This document shows, piece by piece, positions 8,199-15,767 of a stretch of 64,000 nucleotides of DNA. A program made the translations under genes and the position numbers. Within the stretch, counting starts at the first letter, position 1. Every line of letters starts with the position of its first letter. The stretch lies in the NCBI GenBank assembly GCA_050187415.1, contig JBFWXN010000016.1, positions 1 to 64,000 of the forward strand, read 5' to 3'. Origin of the DNA: Ga0077555 sp050187415. GTDB lineage: Bacteria; Pseudomonadota; Alphaproteobacteria; Rhizobiales; Hyphomicrobiaceae. Below the pieces are notes generated by a model, which was not told the origin of the DNA, searched no databases, and worked only from the letters and a program-made list of their open reading frames with translations.

Positions 8199-8696
8199 CT
8201 ACCAGCCCTTCGGCTGGACGGGTGGAATGTCACGCGCATTGTCGGGTACCGGCTTGGCTTCGAGCTCGGCGATCAGCTGCTTCATCTCCTTGATCTCGCG
8301 CACCTGCGCTTCGATGATCCCGTCAGCCAGCTTCCTCACGCGCGGATCTCTAATGTGAGCGCGCTCACTGGTCATGATGGCGATGGAGTGATGCGGGATC
8401 ATGGCTCGCATATAGCTCACGTCGTAGACGGTCTCCTGGCTCCGCACGAGCCACAGCGAGACCGCGAACACCACGACGCTTGCACCGATGAGCGCGGCGT
8501 TGAGCCGCTTGTCTTTGTACATGGACCACATGAACCCCATCATGATCACAGCCATGACCGCGCCCATCAGCAGCGCCATCCACGTTCTGGTTTGGCTAAA
8601 GGTCGCGTGGTCGAGCGCGTACGTGTTGAGATACATCAGCCCGAACATAACCACGGTCGAAGTAGCAATCATTGCAGCAAAGCGGCCATAGGACAT
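8199..8696 (-). CDS. DUF305 membrane-anchored protein
   Basis: 165 residues with three N-terminal membrane segments (RFAAMIATSTVVMFGLMYL; LLMGAVMAVIMMGFMW; ALIGASVVVFAVSLWLV), then a short DUF305-like domain with the conserved MRAMIPHHSIAIMTSE and a helical tail. GGAGATAACG precedes the ATG. DUF305 proteins are common in copper and other metal-resistance clusters and are ferritin-like in fold; a His/Met metal role is inferred. It lies downstream of the glutaredoxin-MauE gene (15-nt gap) and probably belongs to the csoR-led operon. Confidence 0.85.
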   Translation of the reverse strand: MSYGRFAAMIATSTVVMFGLMYLNTYALDHATFSQTRTWMALLMGAVMAVIMMGFMWSMYKDKRLNAALIGASVVVFAVSLWLVRSQETVYDVSYMRAMIPHHSIAIMTSERAHIRDPRVRKLADGIIEAQVREIKEMKQLIAELEAKPVPDNARDIPPVQPKGW

Positions 8697-8711
8697 CGTT
8701 ATCTCCAGTTC

Positions 8712-9476
8712 TCACAATTTGACCAGCATCCAGAGTGCCATGACGATCATCATCAGGTTTTCGGTCAGGGATATGAATCCGAGCGGGACGTTGCTGTCGC
8801 CGCCGACGCAGGCGCATTTCAATTCACGCTGGTCGACGTAGACGGCCTTGAACACAGACGCCGCCCCGATCGTGCCGATGACCAGGGCGACCGGGATGGC
8901 GATCCACAGAAGGGCGCCGGCAATCATAAGGACGCCGGCCAGAGCCTCGCCGAACGGGTAGATGTAGGCATACGGCACCCATTTCTGCGCAAGCAGGTCG
9001 TATCCGAGAAACATGTTGGAAAAGCTGTCGATATCACGCAGCTTCAGGATGGCCAGAACGCACATCGATATTGCGATGAACCACTCCGCCGTGCGCACAG
9101 TCCAGATCGAGCCGAATGCGGCGTAGCTTGCCGCCATCGCCATCAACAACGTCATCGCAAAGACGGCCATGACGGGTCGATAGGTCACGTCCTTCGGATT
9201 GCTAACCGACCGTCCGAAATGGCGGCGCAGATCGTCGTAGCCGCCTATCCTCTCGTCATCGATGAAGGTCTGCGGCGTGGTCGCGACATCGTGACGGGCC
9301 TTGAACTCGTCCGTCTCTGCGCGTGATCGCAAGGGGTGATCCTCGACCGCAAAACCTTCGCGCTTCAACAGATCGAGCGACTTGAGACCGAACGGGCACA
9401 CATGCGCGTTCGTCACCATCCGGTAGAGCTTTGCGTCCTTTGGCTGTTGCATCATATGGCCACTTTCAGTGTGCAT
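8712..9476 (-). CDS. Glutaredoxin-MauE/DoxX fusion membrane protein
   Basis: 254 residues. Residues ~15-85 are a glutaredoxin-like fold (NAHVCPFGLKSLDLLKREGF ... TTPQTFIDDERIGGYDDL) with a single active-site Cys in CPFG. The rest is a four-helix MauE-type membrane domain ending with ELKCACVGGDSNVPLGFISL. MauE proteins help form disulfides in methylamine dehydrogenase; in copper islands this fusion probably handles thiol redox, which is inference. The start at 9476 follows the csoR stop by 2 nt; an ATG at 9455 is an alternative. Confidence 0.8.
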   Translation of the reverse strand: MHTESGHMMQQPKDAKLYRMVTNAHVCPFGLKSLDLLKREGFAVEDHPLRSRAETDEFKARHDVATTPQTFIDDERIGGYDDLRRHFGRSVSNPKDVTYRPVMAVFAMTLLMAMAASYAAFGSIWTVRTAEWFIAISMCVLAILKLRDIDSFSNMFLGYDLLAQKWVPYAYIYPFGEALAGVLMIAGALLWIAIPVALVIGTIGAASVFKAVYVDQRELKCACVGGDSNVPLGFISLTENLMMIVMALWMLVKL

Positions 9477-9478
9477 TC

Positions 9479-9754
9479 TCAGCGCTTGGTGCGCTCGAAC
9501 AGGTCGACCAGCTCATCGAGCTTGCGCGTTTGATCGGCGCGGTCGCCCGAGGCGATCGCAGCGCGAACGCATTGCGCCGCATGGTCCCGCAGCACCTCGC
9601 TTTCGGCGCGGCTCAAAGCGGACTTCACCGCCTTGATCTGATGCAGGATGTCGATGCAGTAGCGGTCCTCATCAATCATCCGGGCGATGCCCTGCACCTG
9701 CCCCGCAATGCGCGTAAAGCGGGACCTCTTGGCCTTCTTTCGGTCTCCCGCCAT
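9479..9754 (-). CDS. csoR: CsoR/RcnR-family metal-sensing repressor
   Basis: 91 residues from the ATG at 9754 with GGAG upstream; a TTG at 9766 is less likely. All-helical CsoR fold with Cys-His-Cys metal ligands in DRYCIDIL and DHAAQCV, the Cu(I)-sensing pattern. It heads a leftward operon with the glutaredoxin-MauE and DUF305 genes. An inverted repeat at 9765-9783 directly upstream has the same architecture as the two operators at the copA-csoR2 promoter, so the two repressors may share targets. Confidence 0.88.
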   Translation of the reverse strand: MAGDRKKAKRSRFTRIAGQVQGIARMIDEDRYCIDILHQIKAVKSALSRAESEVLRDHAAQCVRAAIASGDRADQTRKLDELVDLFERTKR

Positions 9755-9764
9755 CGGCAGCTCC

Positions 9765-9783
9765 AATACCCTGGTTAGGTATT
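9765..9783. promoter_or_regulatory. CsoR-type operator
   Basis: AATACC (9765-9770) and GGTATT (9778-9783) form a perfect 6-bp inverted repeat around a 7-nt spacer, 11 nt before the csoR start. It follows the ATACCC-N5-GGTAT pattern seen at 12826-12842 and 12858-12874. Confidence 0.65.
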
Positions 9784-9904
9784 AAACGGGCCGCGGCGCA
9801 CGAGAGTTCCCTGCGGTCTTTGCACGGCTTGCGCGAAACCACAGGACGCGTATGGGGAAATCGTGAAGGCCGTCATCGGAGACGGCGGTGATGACCGGCC
9901 CGCT

Positions 9905-10366
9905 TCAGGCCGACCGCGTCGGTCTCCAGGGCGGGGTGCAGGCAGCGGCCCACAGTGTGGCGGTGGGAACAACGATCCATTGCAGCAACGGGACTAGTCC
10001 TGTTCCGATTCCCGGGAGCGTAGGCATGGCCGGTGCGTAGGCCCAGTTGCCACGCACGTTTACATTCATCCATTCGCTGTAGATCGTGTAGCCCACACCA
10101 AGGATAAGCAGGACGACCCAAACGCGCCGCAGTCCCGATCGTGGCCAATCGGGCGTCGCGGCGAGCGCGAGTGCGACGAGCAGGGAAAGGCCGGCGATCA
10201 TCAGATCCCCGGCCGTGCAGTGAAGCACCGCGAACGCCTGCTTCGAAACGGGGTCGGACCAGATCGTGTAGAGCGGTAGCTGCACCACCTCCCACGCCAG
10301 ATGCAGACCGAAGGCGGCGGGTAGATAGCGGCGGAGAACCGTTGTCCAATCTTCTGCAATGGCCAT
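9905..10366 (-). CDS. Integral membrane protein of the copper block
   Basis: 153 residues with about four membrane helices (LPAAFGLHLAWEVVQLPLYT; GDLMIAGLSLLVALALA; RVWVVLLILGVGYTIYSEWM; LVPLLQWIVVPTATLWAAA). His and Glu in the first helix and a His-Cys pair (VLHCTAGDLM) are polar residues within the membrane. The ATG at 10366 has GGGAG upstream. No named family is recognised. It lies 60 nt downstream of copA on the same strand, so it is probably co-transcribed. Confidence 0.7.
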   Translation of the reverse strand: MAIAEDWTTVLRRYLPAAFGLHLAWEVVQLPLYTIWSDPVSKQAFAVLHCTAGDLMIAGLSLLVALALAATPDWPRSGLRRVWVVLLILGVGYTIYSEWMNVNVRGNWAYAPAMPTLPGIGTGLVPLLQWIVVPTATLWAAACTPPWRPTRSA

Positions 10367-10426
10367 GGCCGAGCTCCCGGTAGGTTTAGAGATCGGCCAT
10401 GGCCGGTTGGTAGATCAGCCGCAAGG

Positions 10427-12787
10427 TCAAAGCCTGACGCGATTGAGGCGCAGCGCATTGCCTATCACGCTGACCGATGACAGAGCCATTGCCGCGGCCG
10501 CGATGATCGGCGACAGCAGGATGCCGAAGAGCGGATAAAGCACGCCGGCTGCGACCGGTACGCCCGCCGCATTGTAGATGAAGGCGAAGAACAGGTTCTG
10601 TCTGATGTTCGCCATGGTGGCTGACGAAAGGTGCCGCGCCCGCACGATGCCAGTCAGGTCACCTTTCAGAAGCGTCACGCCCGCGCTCTCCATGGCGACA
10701 TCCGTCCCGGTGCCCATGGCGATGCCCACATCCGCCGCGGCGAGTGCCGGGGCATCGTTGACGCCGTCACCGGCCATCGCGACCACGCGGCCGTCCTTAC
10801 GGAAGCGCTCTACGATCTTGCTCTTGTCCTCCGGCAGGACCTCGGCCTCGATCTGGTCGATCCCGAGCTTAGCGGCGACGGCCTCGGCCGTCGTGCGATT
10901 ATCACCCGTCAACATGACGACATGAATGCCGGTCTCCTTCAGTGCGGCGATCGCTGCAGGTGTGCTTGCCTTGATCGGGTCCGCAATCGCGATGATGCCG
11001 GCAGACTTGCCGTCGATGGCCACGAAGATGGCGGTCGCGCCCTCTTTGCGCATCTCATCGGCCGCTGAGCTCAATGCGGCAGTATCGATTCCACCTTCCG
11101 TCATGATCCGCTGGTTGCCGATGACGAGCGAACGGCCTTCCACCGTTCCGACCACACCCTTGCCGACCGGCGCATCAAACTCCGTCGGCTGCACGAGCGT
11201 GAGTGATCGCTCGTTGGCTGCCCGGACGATCGCTGCCGCAAGCGGATGCTCGCTCGACCGCTCGAGACTCGCGGTCAAGCGCAGTAGTTCAGCTTCCGCC
11301 AAGCCTTCCGCTGTCCTGATCGCGACCACGCTCGGCCGACCTTCGGTGAGCGTGCCCGTCTTGTCGACGACAAGGGTGTCGACCTTCTCCATCCGCTCGA
11401 GCGCCTCGGCGTTCTTGATCAGCACGCCGGATTGCGCCCCGCGGCCGACGCCGACCATGATCGACATCGGTGTCGCGAGCCCGAGTGCACACGGGCACGC
11501 AATGATCAGAACGGACACGGCGGCGATAAGCCCGAACGTGAGCCTGGGCTCAGGCCCCCAAACCGACCAGGCGATGAAGGCCAGAACCGAGACCGCGATC
11601 ACGGTGGGCACGAACCAGCCCGATACCTGATCGGCGAGCCGCTGGATGGGGGCACGACTGCGCTGCGCCTGCGCCACCATTTGCACGATCTGGGAGAGCA
11701 CGGTGTCGCGGCCAACCTTGTCGGCACGCATGATGAAGCCGCCCGACTGGTTCATCGTGCCGCCGATGACGTTCTCGCCCGCACTCTTGGTCACCGGCAT
11801 GCTTTCGCCCGTGACCATCGATTCATCGAGCGCGCTGCGGCCTTCGAGGATCTCGCCGTCGACAGGGACGCGCTCACCGGGGCGCACCCGCAGCCGGTCG
11901 CCGGACACGACCTGATCGAGACTGATGTCCTCGTCAGAGCCGTCGGGCTTGATGCGCCGCGCCATTTTCGGCGACAAATCGAGCAGCGCCTTGATGGCGC
12001 CGCTGGTCTGCTCGCGGGCCCTCATCTCAAGGACCTGGCCAAGCAGCACCAGCACGGTGATGACGGCCGCCGCCTCGAAGTAGATCGCAACCGAGCCGTC
12101 GTGTCCGCGCATCGAGGCCGGGAACAGACCGGGCCACACGGTACCGATGACGCTGTAAATCCACGCCACGCCCGTGCCCATGGCAATCAGCGTGAACATG
12201 TTCAGGTTCATCGTCTTGAGCGACGCCCAGCCGCGCTCGAAGAACGGCCAGCCCGCCCAGAGCACGACGGGGGTCGCCAGCAGGAGCTGCATCCAGTTCG
12301 AGGTCTGTTGCCCGAGCCATTGGTGCAAACCCGTCAGATGCCCGCCCATCTCGAGGGCAAACACGGGCAGCGCGAGCGCAAGGCCAATCCAGAACCGCCT
12401 CGTCATGTCGGCAAGCTCGGGATTGGGTGCGCTGTCGGCCGAGACGATTTCCGGCTCCAGGGCCATGCCGCAGATCGGGCACGAGCCGGGCCCTTCCTGC
12501 CGGATCTCGGGGTGCATCGGGCAGGTGTAGATGGTGCCCGCCGGAACGGGCGCCGCCGGCTTCGTCTCCGGCTTCGGGTATTTCGCCGGCTCGGCAATGA
12601 ACTTCTCACGGCACTTGCCCGAGCAGAAATAATAGGGATGCCCCTCATGGGTATGCCGGTGCTTGGCGGAGTGCGGGTCCACGGTCATGCCGCAGACAGG
12701 GTCCTTGACGCCGTGCCCTGCGGCACCGTGCGCCCCGTGGCCTTGATGGTGGTGGTGGTCGTGTGTGTGGCTCTCGCGCTGTGCCAT
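10427..12787 (-). CDS. copA: Copper-translocating P1B-type ATPase
   Basis: 786 residues. A His-rich N-terminus (HTHDHHHHQGHGAH) precedes a YHS domain (KDPVCGMTVDP ... YYFCSGKCREKF) and a heavy-metal-binding domain (YTCPMHPEIRQ ... CPICGMAL). Then come the membrane domain with the Cu-specific CPC motif (ACPCALGLATP), the phosphorylation site DKTGT, and GDGVNDAPAL. There is no classical CxxC HMA domain. It exports Cu(I) from the cytoplasm. AGGAGAG 8 nt upstream favours the ATG at 12787 over that at 12805. Its promoter faces csoR2 and carries two CsoR-type operators, so copper induction is expected. Confidence 0.95.
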   Translation of the reverse strand: MAQRESHTHDHHHHQGHGAHGAAGHGVKDPVCGMTVDPHSAKHRHTHEGHPYYFCSGKCREKFIAEPAKYPKPETKPAAPVPAGTIYTCPMHPEIRQEGPGSCPICGMALEPEIVSADSAPNPELADMTRRFWIGLALALPVFALEMGGHLTGLHQWLGQQTSNWMQLLLATPVVLWAGWPFFERGWASLKTMNLNMFTLIAMGTGVAWIYSVIGTVWPGLFPASMRGHDGSVAIYFEAAAVITVLVLLGQVLEMRAREQTSGAIKALLDLSPKMARRIKPDGSDEDISLDQVVSGDRLRVRPGERVPVDGEILEGRSALDESMVTGESMPVTKSAGENVIGGTMNQSGGFIMRADKVGRDTVLSQIVQMVAQAQRSRAPIQRLADQVSGWFVPTVIAVSVLAFIAWSVWGPEPRLTFGLIAAVSVLIIACPCALGLATPMSIMVGVGRGAQSGVLIKNAEALERMEKVDTLVVDKTGTLTEGRPSVVAIRTAEGLAEAELLRLTASLERSSEHPLAAAIVRAANERSLTLVQPTEFDAPVGKGVVGTVEGRSLVIGNQRIMTEGGIDTAALSSAADEMRKEGATAIFVAIDGKSAGIIAIADPIKASTPAAIAALKETGIHVVMLTGDNRTTAEAVAAKLGIDQIEAEVLPEDKSKIVERFRKDGRVVAMAGDGVNDAPALAAADVGIAMGTGTDVAMESAGVTLLKGDLTGIVRARHLSSATMANIRQNLFFAFIYNAAGVPVAAGVLYPLFGILLSPIIAAAAMALSSVSVIGNALRLNRVRL

Positions 12788-12825
12788 GGCCGCTCTCCTC
12801 GTCATTCTTCATTATCCCATCTTTG

Positions 12826-12881
12826 ATACCCTATGGGGGTATTTTGACTTGACTGATATACCCAACAGGGGTATGCGTCAA
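12826..12881. promoter_or_regulatory. Divergent copA/csoR promoter with two CsoR operators
   Basis: Two inverted repeats of the form ATACCC-N5-GGGTAT lie at 12826-12842 and 12858-12874. On the minus strand TTGACG (12881-12876) and TATCAG form a 17-nt-spaced promoter for copA with the second operator inside the spacer. On the plus strand TTGACT (12849-12854) and TATGCG (12872-12877) give a 17-nt-spaced promoter for csoR, partly covered by the same operator. Repression by CsoR and release by Cu(I) are inferred from the family. Confidence 0.65.
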
Positions 12882-12883
12882 GC

Positions 12884-13159
12884 ATGAACACAGAACCCAA
12901 GTCAGCCCGTATCAAGAGGCTCAGCCGGATCGAGGGGCAGGTGCGCGGCATCGCCCGCATGGTCGAGCAGGACCGCTACTGCATCGACATCGTGACCCAG
13001 ATCGCAGCCGCGCGCGCCGCACTGGCACGGGTCGAGGAGGAGGTGCTCCAGGAACACATCGCCCACTGCGTCGAGGGGGCGATCGCCAGCGGCAATGCCA
13101 CCGAGCAGCGTCAGAAGGTGGCAGAGCTTATCGAGCTCCTGCAAAGGGCACGTCGTTGA
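12884..13159 (+). CDS. csoR: CsoR-family copper-sensing repressor (second copy)
   Basis: 91 residues, closely similar to the first CsoR of the block. Metal ligands are in DRYCIDIV and EHIAHCV (Cys-His-Cys). The RIKRLSRIEGQVRGIARM start is the canonical family N-terminus. It is divergent from copA and shares the operator-bearing promoter region. The deduced transcription start lies close to the ATG and there is no clear ribosome binding site, so the message may have little or no leader. It is followed by the DUF411 gene. Confidence 0.9.
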   Translation: MNTEPKSARIKRLSRIEGQVRGIARMVEQDRYCIDIVTQIAAARAALARVEEEVLQEHIAHCVEGAIASGNATEQRQKVAELIELLQRARR

Positions 13160-13187
13160 CAGCGATCAGACATGGAGGTCTCGCAGC

Positions 13188-13688
13188 GTGCGAGAATACA
13201 AAATGATGAACAGAGATCCGATCGATCGTGGCAGGAGACTGATGCTCGGCCAGTTCGCCCTCGGCGGCCTTATGCTGCTGGGCGGAGCGGCTTGGGCCGC
13301 AGAGCAACCTTCGATCACGGTTTGGAAGGACCCCAATTGCGGATGCTGCGGCGGCTGGGTCGAGCATCTGCGCCATAATGGTTTTGCCGTAACGATGATC
13401 GAGACCGGCGACGTCCAGGCGATCAAGGCGGAGCGTGGTGTCCCCGCCGAGCTAGCTTCGTGTCACACGGCCGAGATTGCCGGGTTCACGATCGAGGGAC
13501 ACGTCCCCGCACAGGCGATAGCGCGTCTTGTCACCGAGAAGCCCGCGGCGCGCGGATTGGCCGTGCCCGGCATGCCGGTGGGTTCGCCCGGCATGGAAGG
13601 CGGGCGTCCGGAGCCATACGACGTCGTTCTGTTCGCGGATGGCACCACCAGTCGATACGCACGCTTCATCGGGGCGACGCCGCTATAG
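13188..13688 (+). CDS. DUF411 periplasmic metal-binding protein
   Basis: 166 residues from a GTG at 13188, preceded by GGAGGT at 8-nt spacing; ATGs at 13203 and 13206 lack a site. A Tat-like leader (DRGRRLMLGQFALGGLMLLG, cut near AWAA) exports it. The mature part has the DUF411 signature KDPNCGCCGGWVEHLRHNGF and a later SCHTAEIAGFTIEGHVPA. DUF411 proteins occur with copper-resistance genes and probably bind Cu through the Cys cluster. It follows csoR on the same strand with a 28-nt gap. Confidence 0.85.
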   Translation: MREYKMMNRDPIDRGRRLMLGQFALGGLMLLGGAAWAAEQPSITVWKDPNCGCCGGWVEHLRHNGFAVTMIETGDVQAIKAERGVPAELASCHTAEIAGFTIEGHVPAQAIARLVTEKPAARGLAVPGMPVGSPGMEGGRPEPYDVVLFADGTTSRYARFIGATPL

Positions 13689-13738
13689 CGGCGTCCTGAC
13701 CGGGTGAGAGAAGGCCATCGTCAGATAGGGAATCAGCC

Positions 13739-13846
13739 ATGATGTACGACGGCATGTGGTGGGGCATGGGATGGGTCCACCTCCTGGGTGTGCTCATCGT
13801 GCTGCTGGTGATCGCCGCGCTCGTCAAATACGTGTTTTTCCGGTAG
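13739..13846 (+). CDS. Small single-helix membrane protein (35 aa)
   Basis: MMYDGMWWGMGWVHLLGVLI begins a 35-residue peptide with one membrane helix ending in KYVFFR. AGGGAA precedes the ATG at 13739. Short Met/Trp/Gly-rich membrane peptides of this kind are common at the end of copper-resistance operons; whether the Met residues bind copper is unknown. Confidence 0.65.
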   Translation: MMYDGMWWGMGWVHLLGVLIVLLVIAALVKYVFFR

Positions 13847-14000
13847 CGGACCGTGGGGCCCGCCCCGCGAGAGGGTTCCCTTGGGCCCCTACACACCCCC
13901 CGCTACGATGTCGGGGCGACAGCGGGCGCAGACAGTACGGACCTCAATTCGCTGCCGTGCCTCACTTACCTGTGCCCTCGGCACCGGGCATGCGCGTTGA

Positions 14001-14177
14001 CTACCACGCCACCATTTGCCAGCGGTCCTCGCGCCAGCTGTAGGTATCGATGAAGCTCAGCGGGAAAGAAACCGGCGCGCAGTTGACGCGGCCATCGGCG
14101 CGGGCCACGCCCGTCAGCACCACGATCTGAACGAGGTGTTGCGCGACCACGTGCGACGGCTCGAGCGCGATGCATTG
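14001..14177 (-). pseudogene. DUF4440/SnoaL-like gene fragment cut by IS630
   Basis: The minus-strand frame ending at 14001 reads VVAQHLVQIVVLTGVARADG then FIDTYSWREDRWQMVAW. This resembles the last two beta strands of NTF2-like DUF4440 proteins. Its upstream part is replaced by the IS630 copy starting near 14178, so only the 3' end of the gene remains. Confidence 0.5.
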
Positions 14178-14269
14178 CGTTGTGCTCAGGACTTTTATTG
14201 AATCGCGGGGGATTCCCAAATCAGCGGGGATCTGATTCAAGCTGCATGCTGGAGGCGGAGGCCAGATGC

Positions 14270-15117
14270 ATGGCTCGACCCTATTCCCTCGACCTCAGAG
14301 AGCGTGTCGTGGCGTCGGTCGCGGCTGGACAGCGCTGCCGGGCGGTGGCGGAGTTGTTCGACGTCAGCGTGGCCAGCGTCGTGAAGTGTTCGCAGCGCTC
14401 GCGGACGGCGGGCAGCGCCGCGTCGAAACCAATGGGCGGCAACCGGCCTTATCTTCTTGAGGCCGAGCGTGACTGGCTGTTGGCGCGGCTCGCCGAAAAG
14501 CCTGACCTGACGCTGCACGCCCTGCTGGCCGAACTGGCCGACCGCGAGATCGTCGTGTCGTGCGACACGCTGTGGCGCTTCCTGAAGCGGGAGGGCATCA
14601 GCTTCAAAAAAAACCGTCTTCGCCAGCGAGCAGAACCGGCCTGACATCGCCCGCCGCCACACCTGGTGGCGCCGCGGCGACCCGCTCAAGGCCCACACTC
14701 CGCACGGCCACTGGCGGACGATGACGTTCATCGCGGCGCTACGGGCCGATCGCATCACCGCCCCTTGCGTCTTCGACGGTCCGATCAACGGCGAGAGCTT
14801 CCTGGCCTATGTCCGGCAGGCGCTCGTGCCGACGCTCTCGCCCGGCGACATCGTCATCATGGACAACCTCGGCAGCCACAAGAGCCGAGCCGTGCGCAAT
14901 GCCATCCGGGAAGCCGCAGCACGCCTCTGGTTCCTGCCAGCCTACTCGCCTGACCTCAACCCGATCGAACAGGTCTTCGCCAAGCTGAAGACAATGCTCC
15001 AAGGCCGAGGCGCGGACCGTCGATGCCGTGCGCGATCATATCGGCGACCTGCTCCCCCGCTTCACCCCCGACGAGTGCGCCAACTACTTCCGCAACAGCG
15101 GCTATGCTTCAACCTAA
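14270..15117 (+). pseudogene. IS630 transposase, frameshifted and missing a catalytic segment
   Basis: The N-terminal helix-turn-helix half (MARPYSLDLRERVVASVAAG) runs 124 residues to a stop at 14644. A run of eight A near 14601-14609 shifts the frame; the family continues in another frame as VFASEQNRPDIARR. The segment usually containing the first catalytic Asp (FIDETWAKTNM type) is missing between RRHTWWRRGD and PHGHWRTMTF. The second half keeps VIMDNLGSHK and SPDLNPIEQVFAKLK, then shifts frame again near 15000 before a normal end (DECANYFRNSGYAST, stop 15115-15117). The transposase should be inactive. Confidence 0.85.
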
Positions 15118-15129
15118 GTCGGAAAAGCT

Positions 15130-15146
15130 CTAGTCCGACAGCACAC
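15130..15146. repeat. 17-bp repeat, copy 2
   Basis: CTAGTCCGACAGCACAC, identical to 1058-1074, lies just after the IS630 transposase remnant and probably forms its right terminus. See copy 1. Confidence 0.5.
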
Positions 15147-15232
15147 GCGAAGCAGTTCCCCAAGCTGCAAATCAAGCTGGTTGCACGCTCCCGCAACCAT
15201 CCTAACACTTCTACAAATCAAAGACTTAGGCG

Positions 15233-15260
15233 AAAGCCGCCCACGAGGCGGTTTTGTCGT
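15233..15260. terminator. Hairpin terminator, A/T flanked on both sides
   Basis: AAAGCCGCC (15233-15241), a 5-nt loop and GGCGGTTTT (15247-15255) form a 9-bp stem with an A run before and a T run after, so it could act in both directions between the IS630 copy and the SARP gene. Confidence 0.6.
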
Positions 15261-15767
15261 TTCGTCGCGTCGTGGACCAAGATGGTGAGGTGCCGCCCGC
15301 GGTGCGAATTGGAGCGGCCGGCCCTGGCGGGTCTTGGAGTGATTTTCAGCGGTGCCAAAGTCCGCTATTTCGGCGCTCGCCCCCTGATCGAAGACAATAG
15401 CGCTCGCTCACAGAATAGCTCCCCTGTGTCCGCCCCGCTCGCGGGACAAGTTCGGCGATGGTCTCAGTATCCGCGTCGTCGCCTCCAATCCGTTCGATCA
15501 GAGGTCGAGCCGGATCGACTACTTTTGCGCCTCACGGCTTCCCGCGAAGCGGGGGCGACGTCGAAGACGTGCACTTCCATCAGCCAAGCCGCGCTCGTCC
15601 CCGCTTGCCGTCAATAAGCGATTTTGAGGCTGTGCCTGTCGGGCTCGGGACGGCGTCGAGGTCCGCCGCTCCGGAATTTCCGGGGTTGTGAACGGTGACA
15701 ACTGGTCCGCTCCTCGATAGCATAATTGGGTTGCACTGTTGTTCGCGGTCAGGGCGATCACTCCATC

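Larger units (their letters stand above)
14178..15146 (+). mobile_element. Degenerate IS630-family insertion
   Basis: The element is bounded approximately by TGTGCTcaGGACT at 14178 and, inverted, by TGTGCTgtcGGACT at 15146, a weak terminal inverted-repeat match. It encloses a broken IS630 transposase and interrupts a DUF4440-like gene. Exact ends and the expected TA target duplication were not resolved. Confidence 0.5.
15118..15767. other. Intergenic region between IS630 and the SARP gene
   Basis: 650 nt with no convincing gene. It holds the second 17-bp repeat, a terminator hairpin and a further inverted repeat near 15541 (CCCGCgaaGCGGG). A small precursor-peptide gene was looked for because of the downstream YcaO cluster; none could be supported. 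Confidence 0.45.

Noticed and set aside
8075..8293. Short hydrophobic plus-strand frame near the DUF305 gene
   Set aside because: It overlaps the DUF305 coding end and has a weak start; possibly part of a decayed gene but not supportable.
11432..12826. 464-residue antisense frame over copA
   Set aside because: His/Arg-rich shadow of the CopA coding strand.
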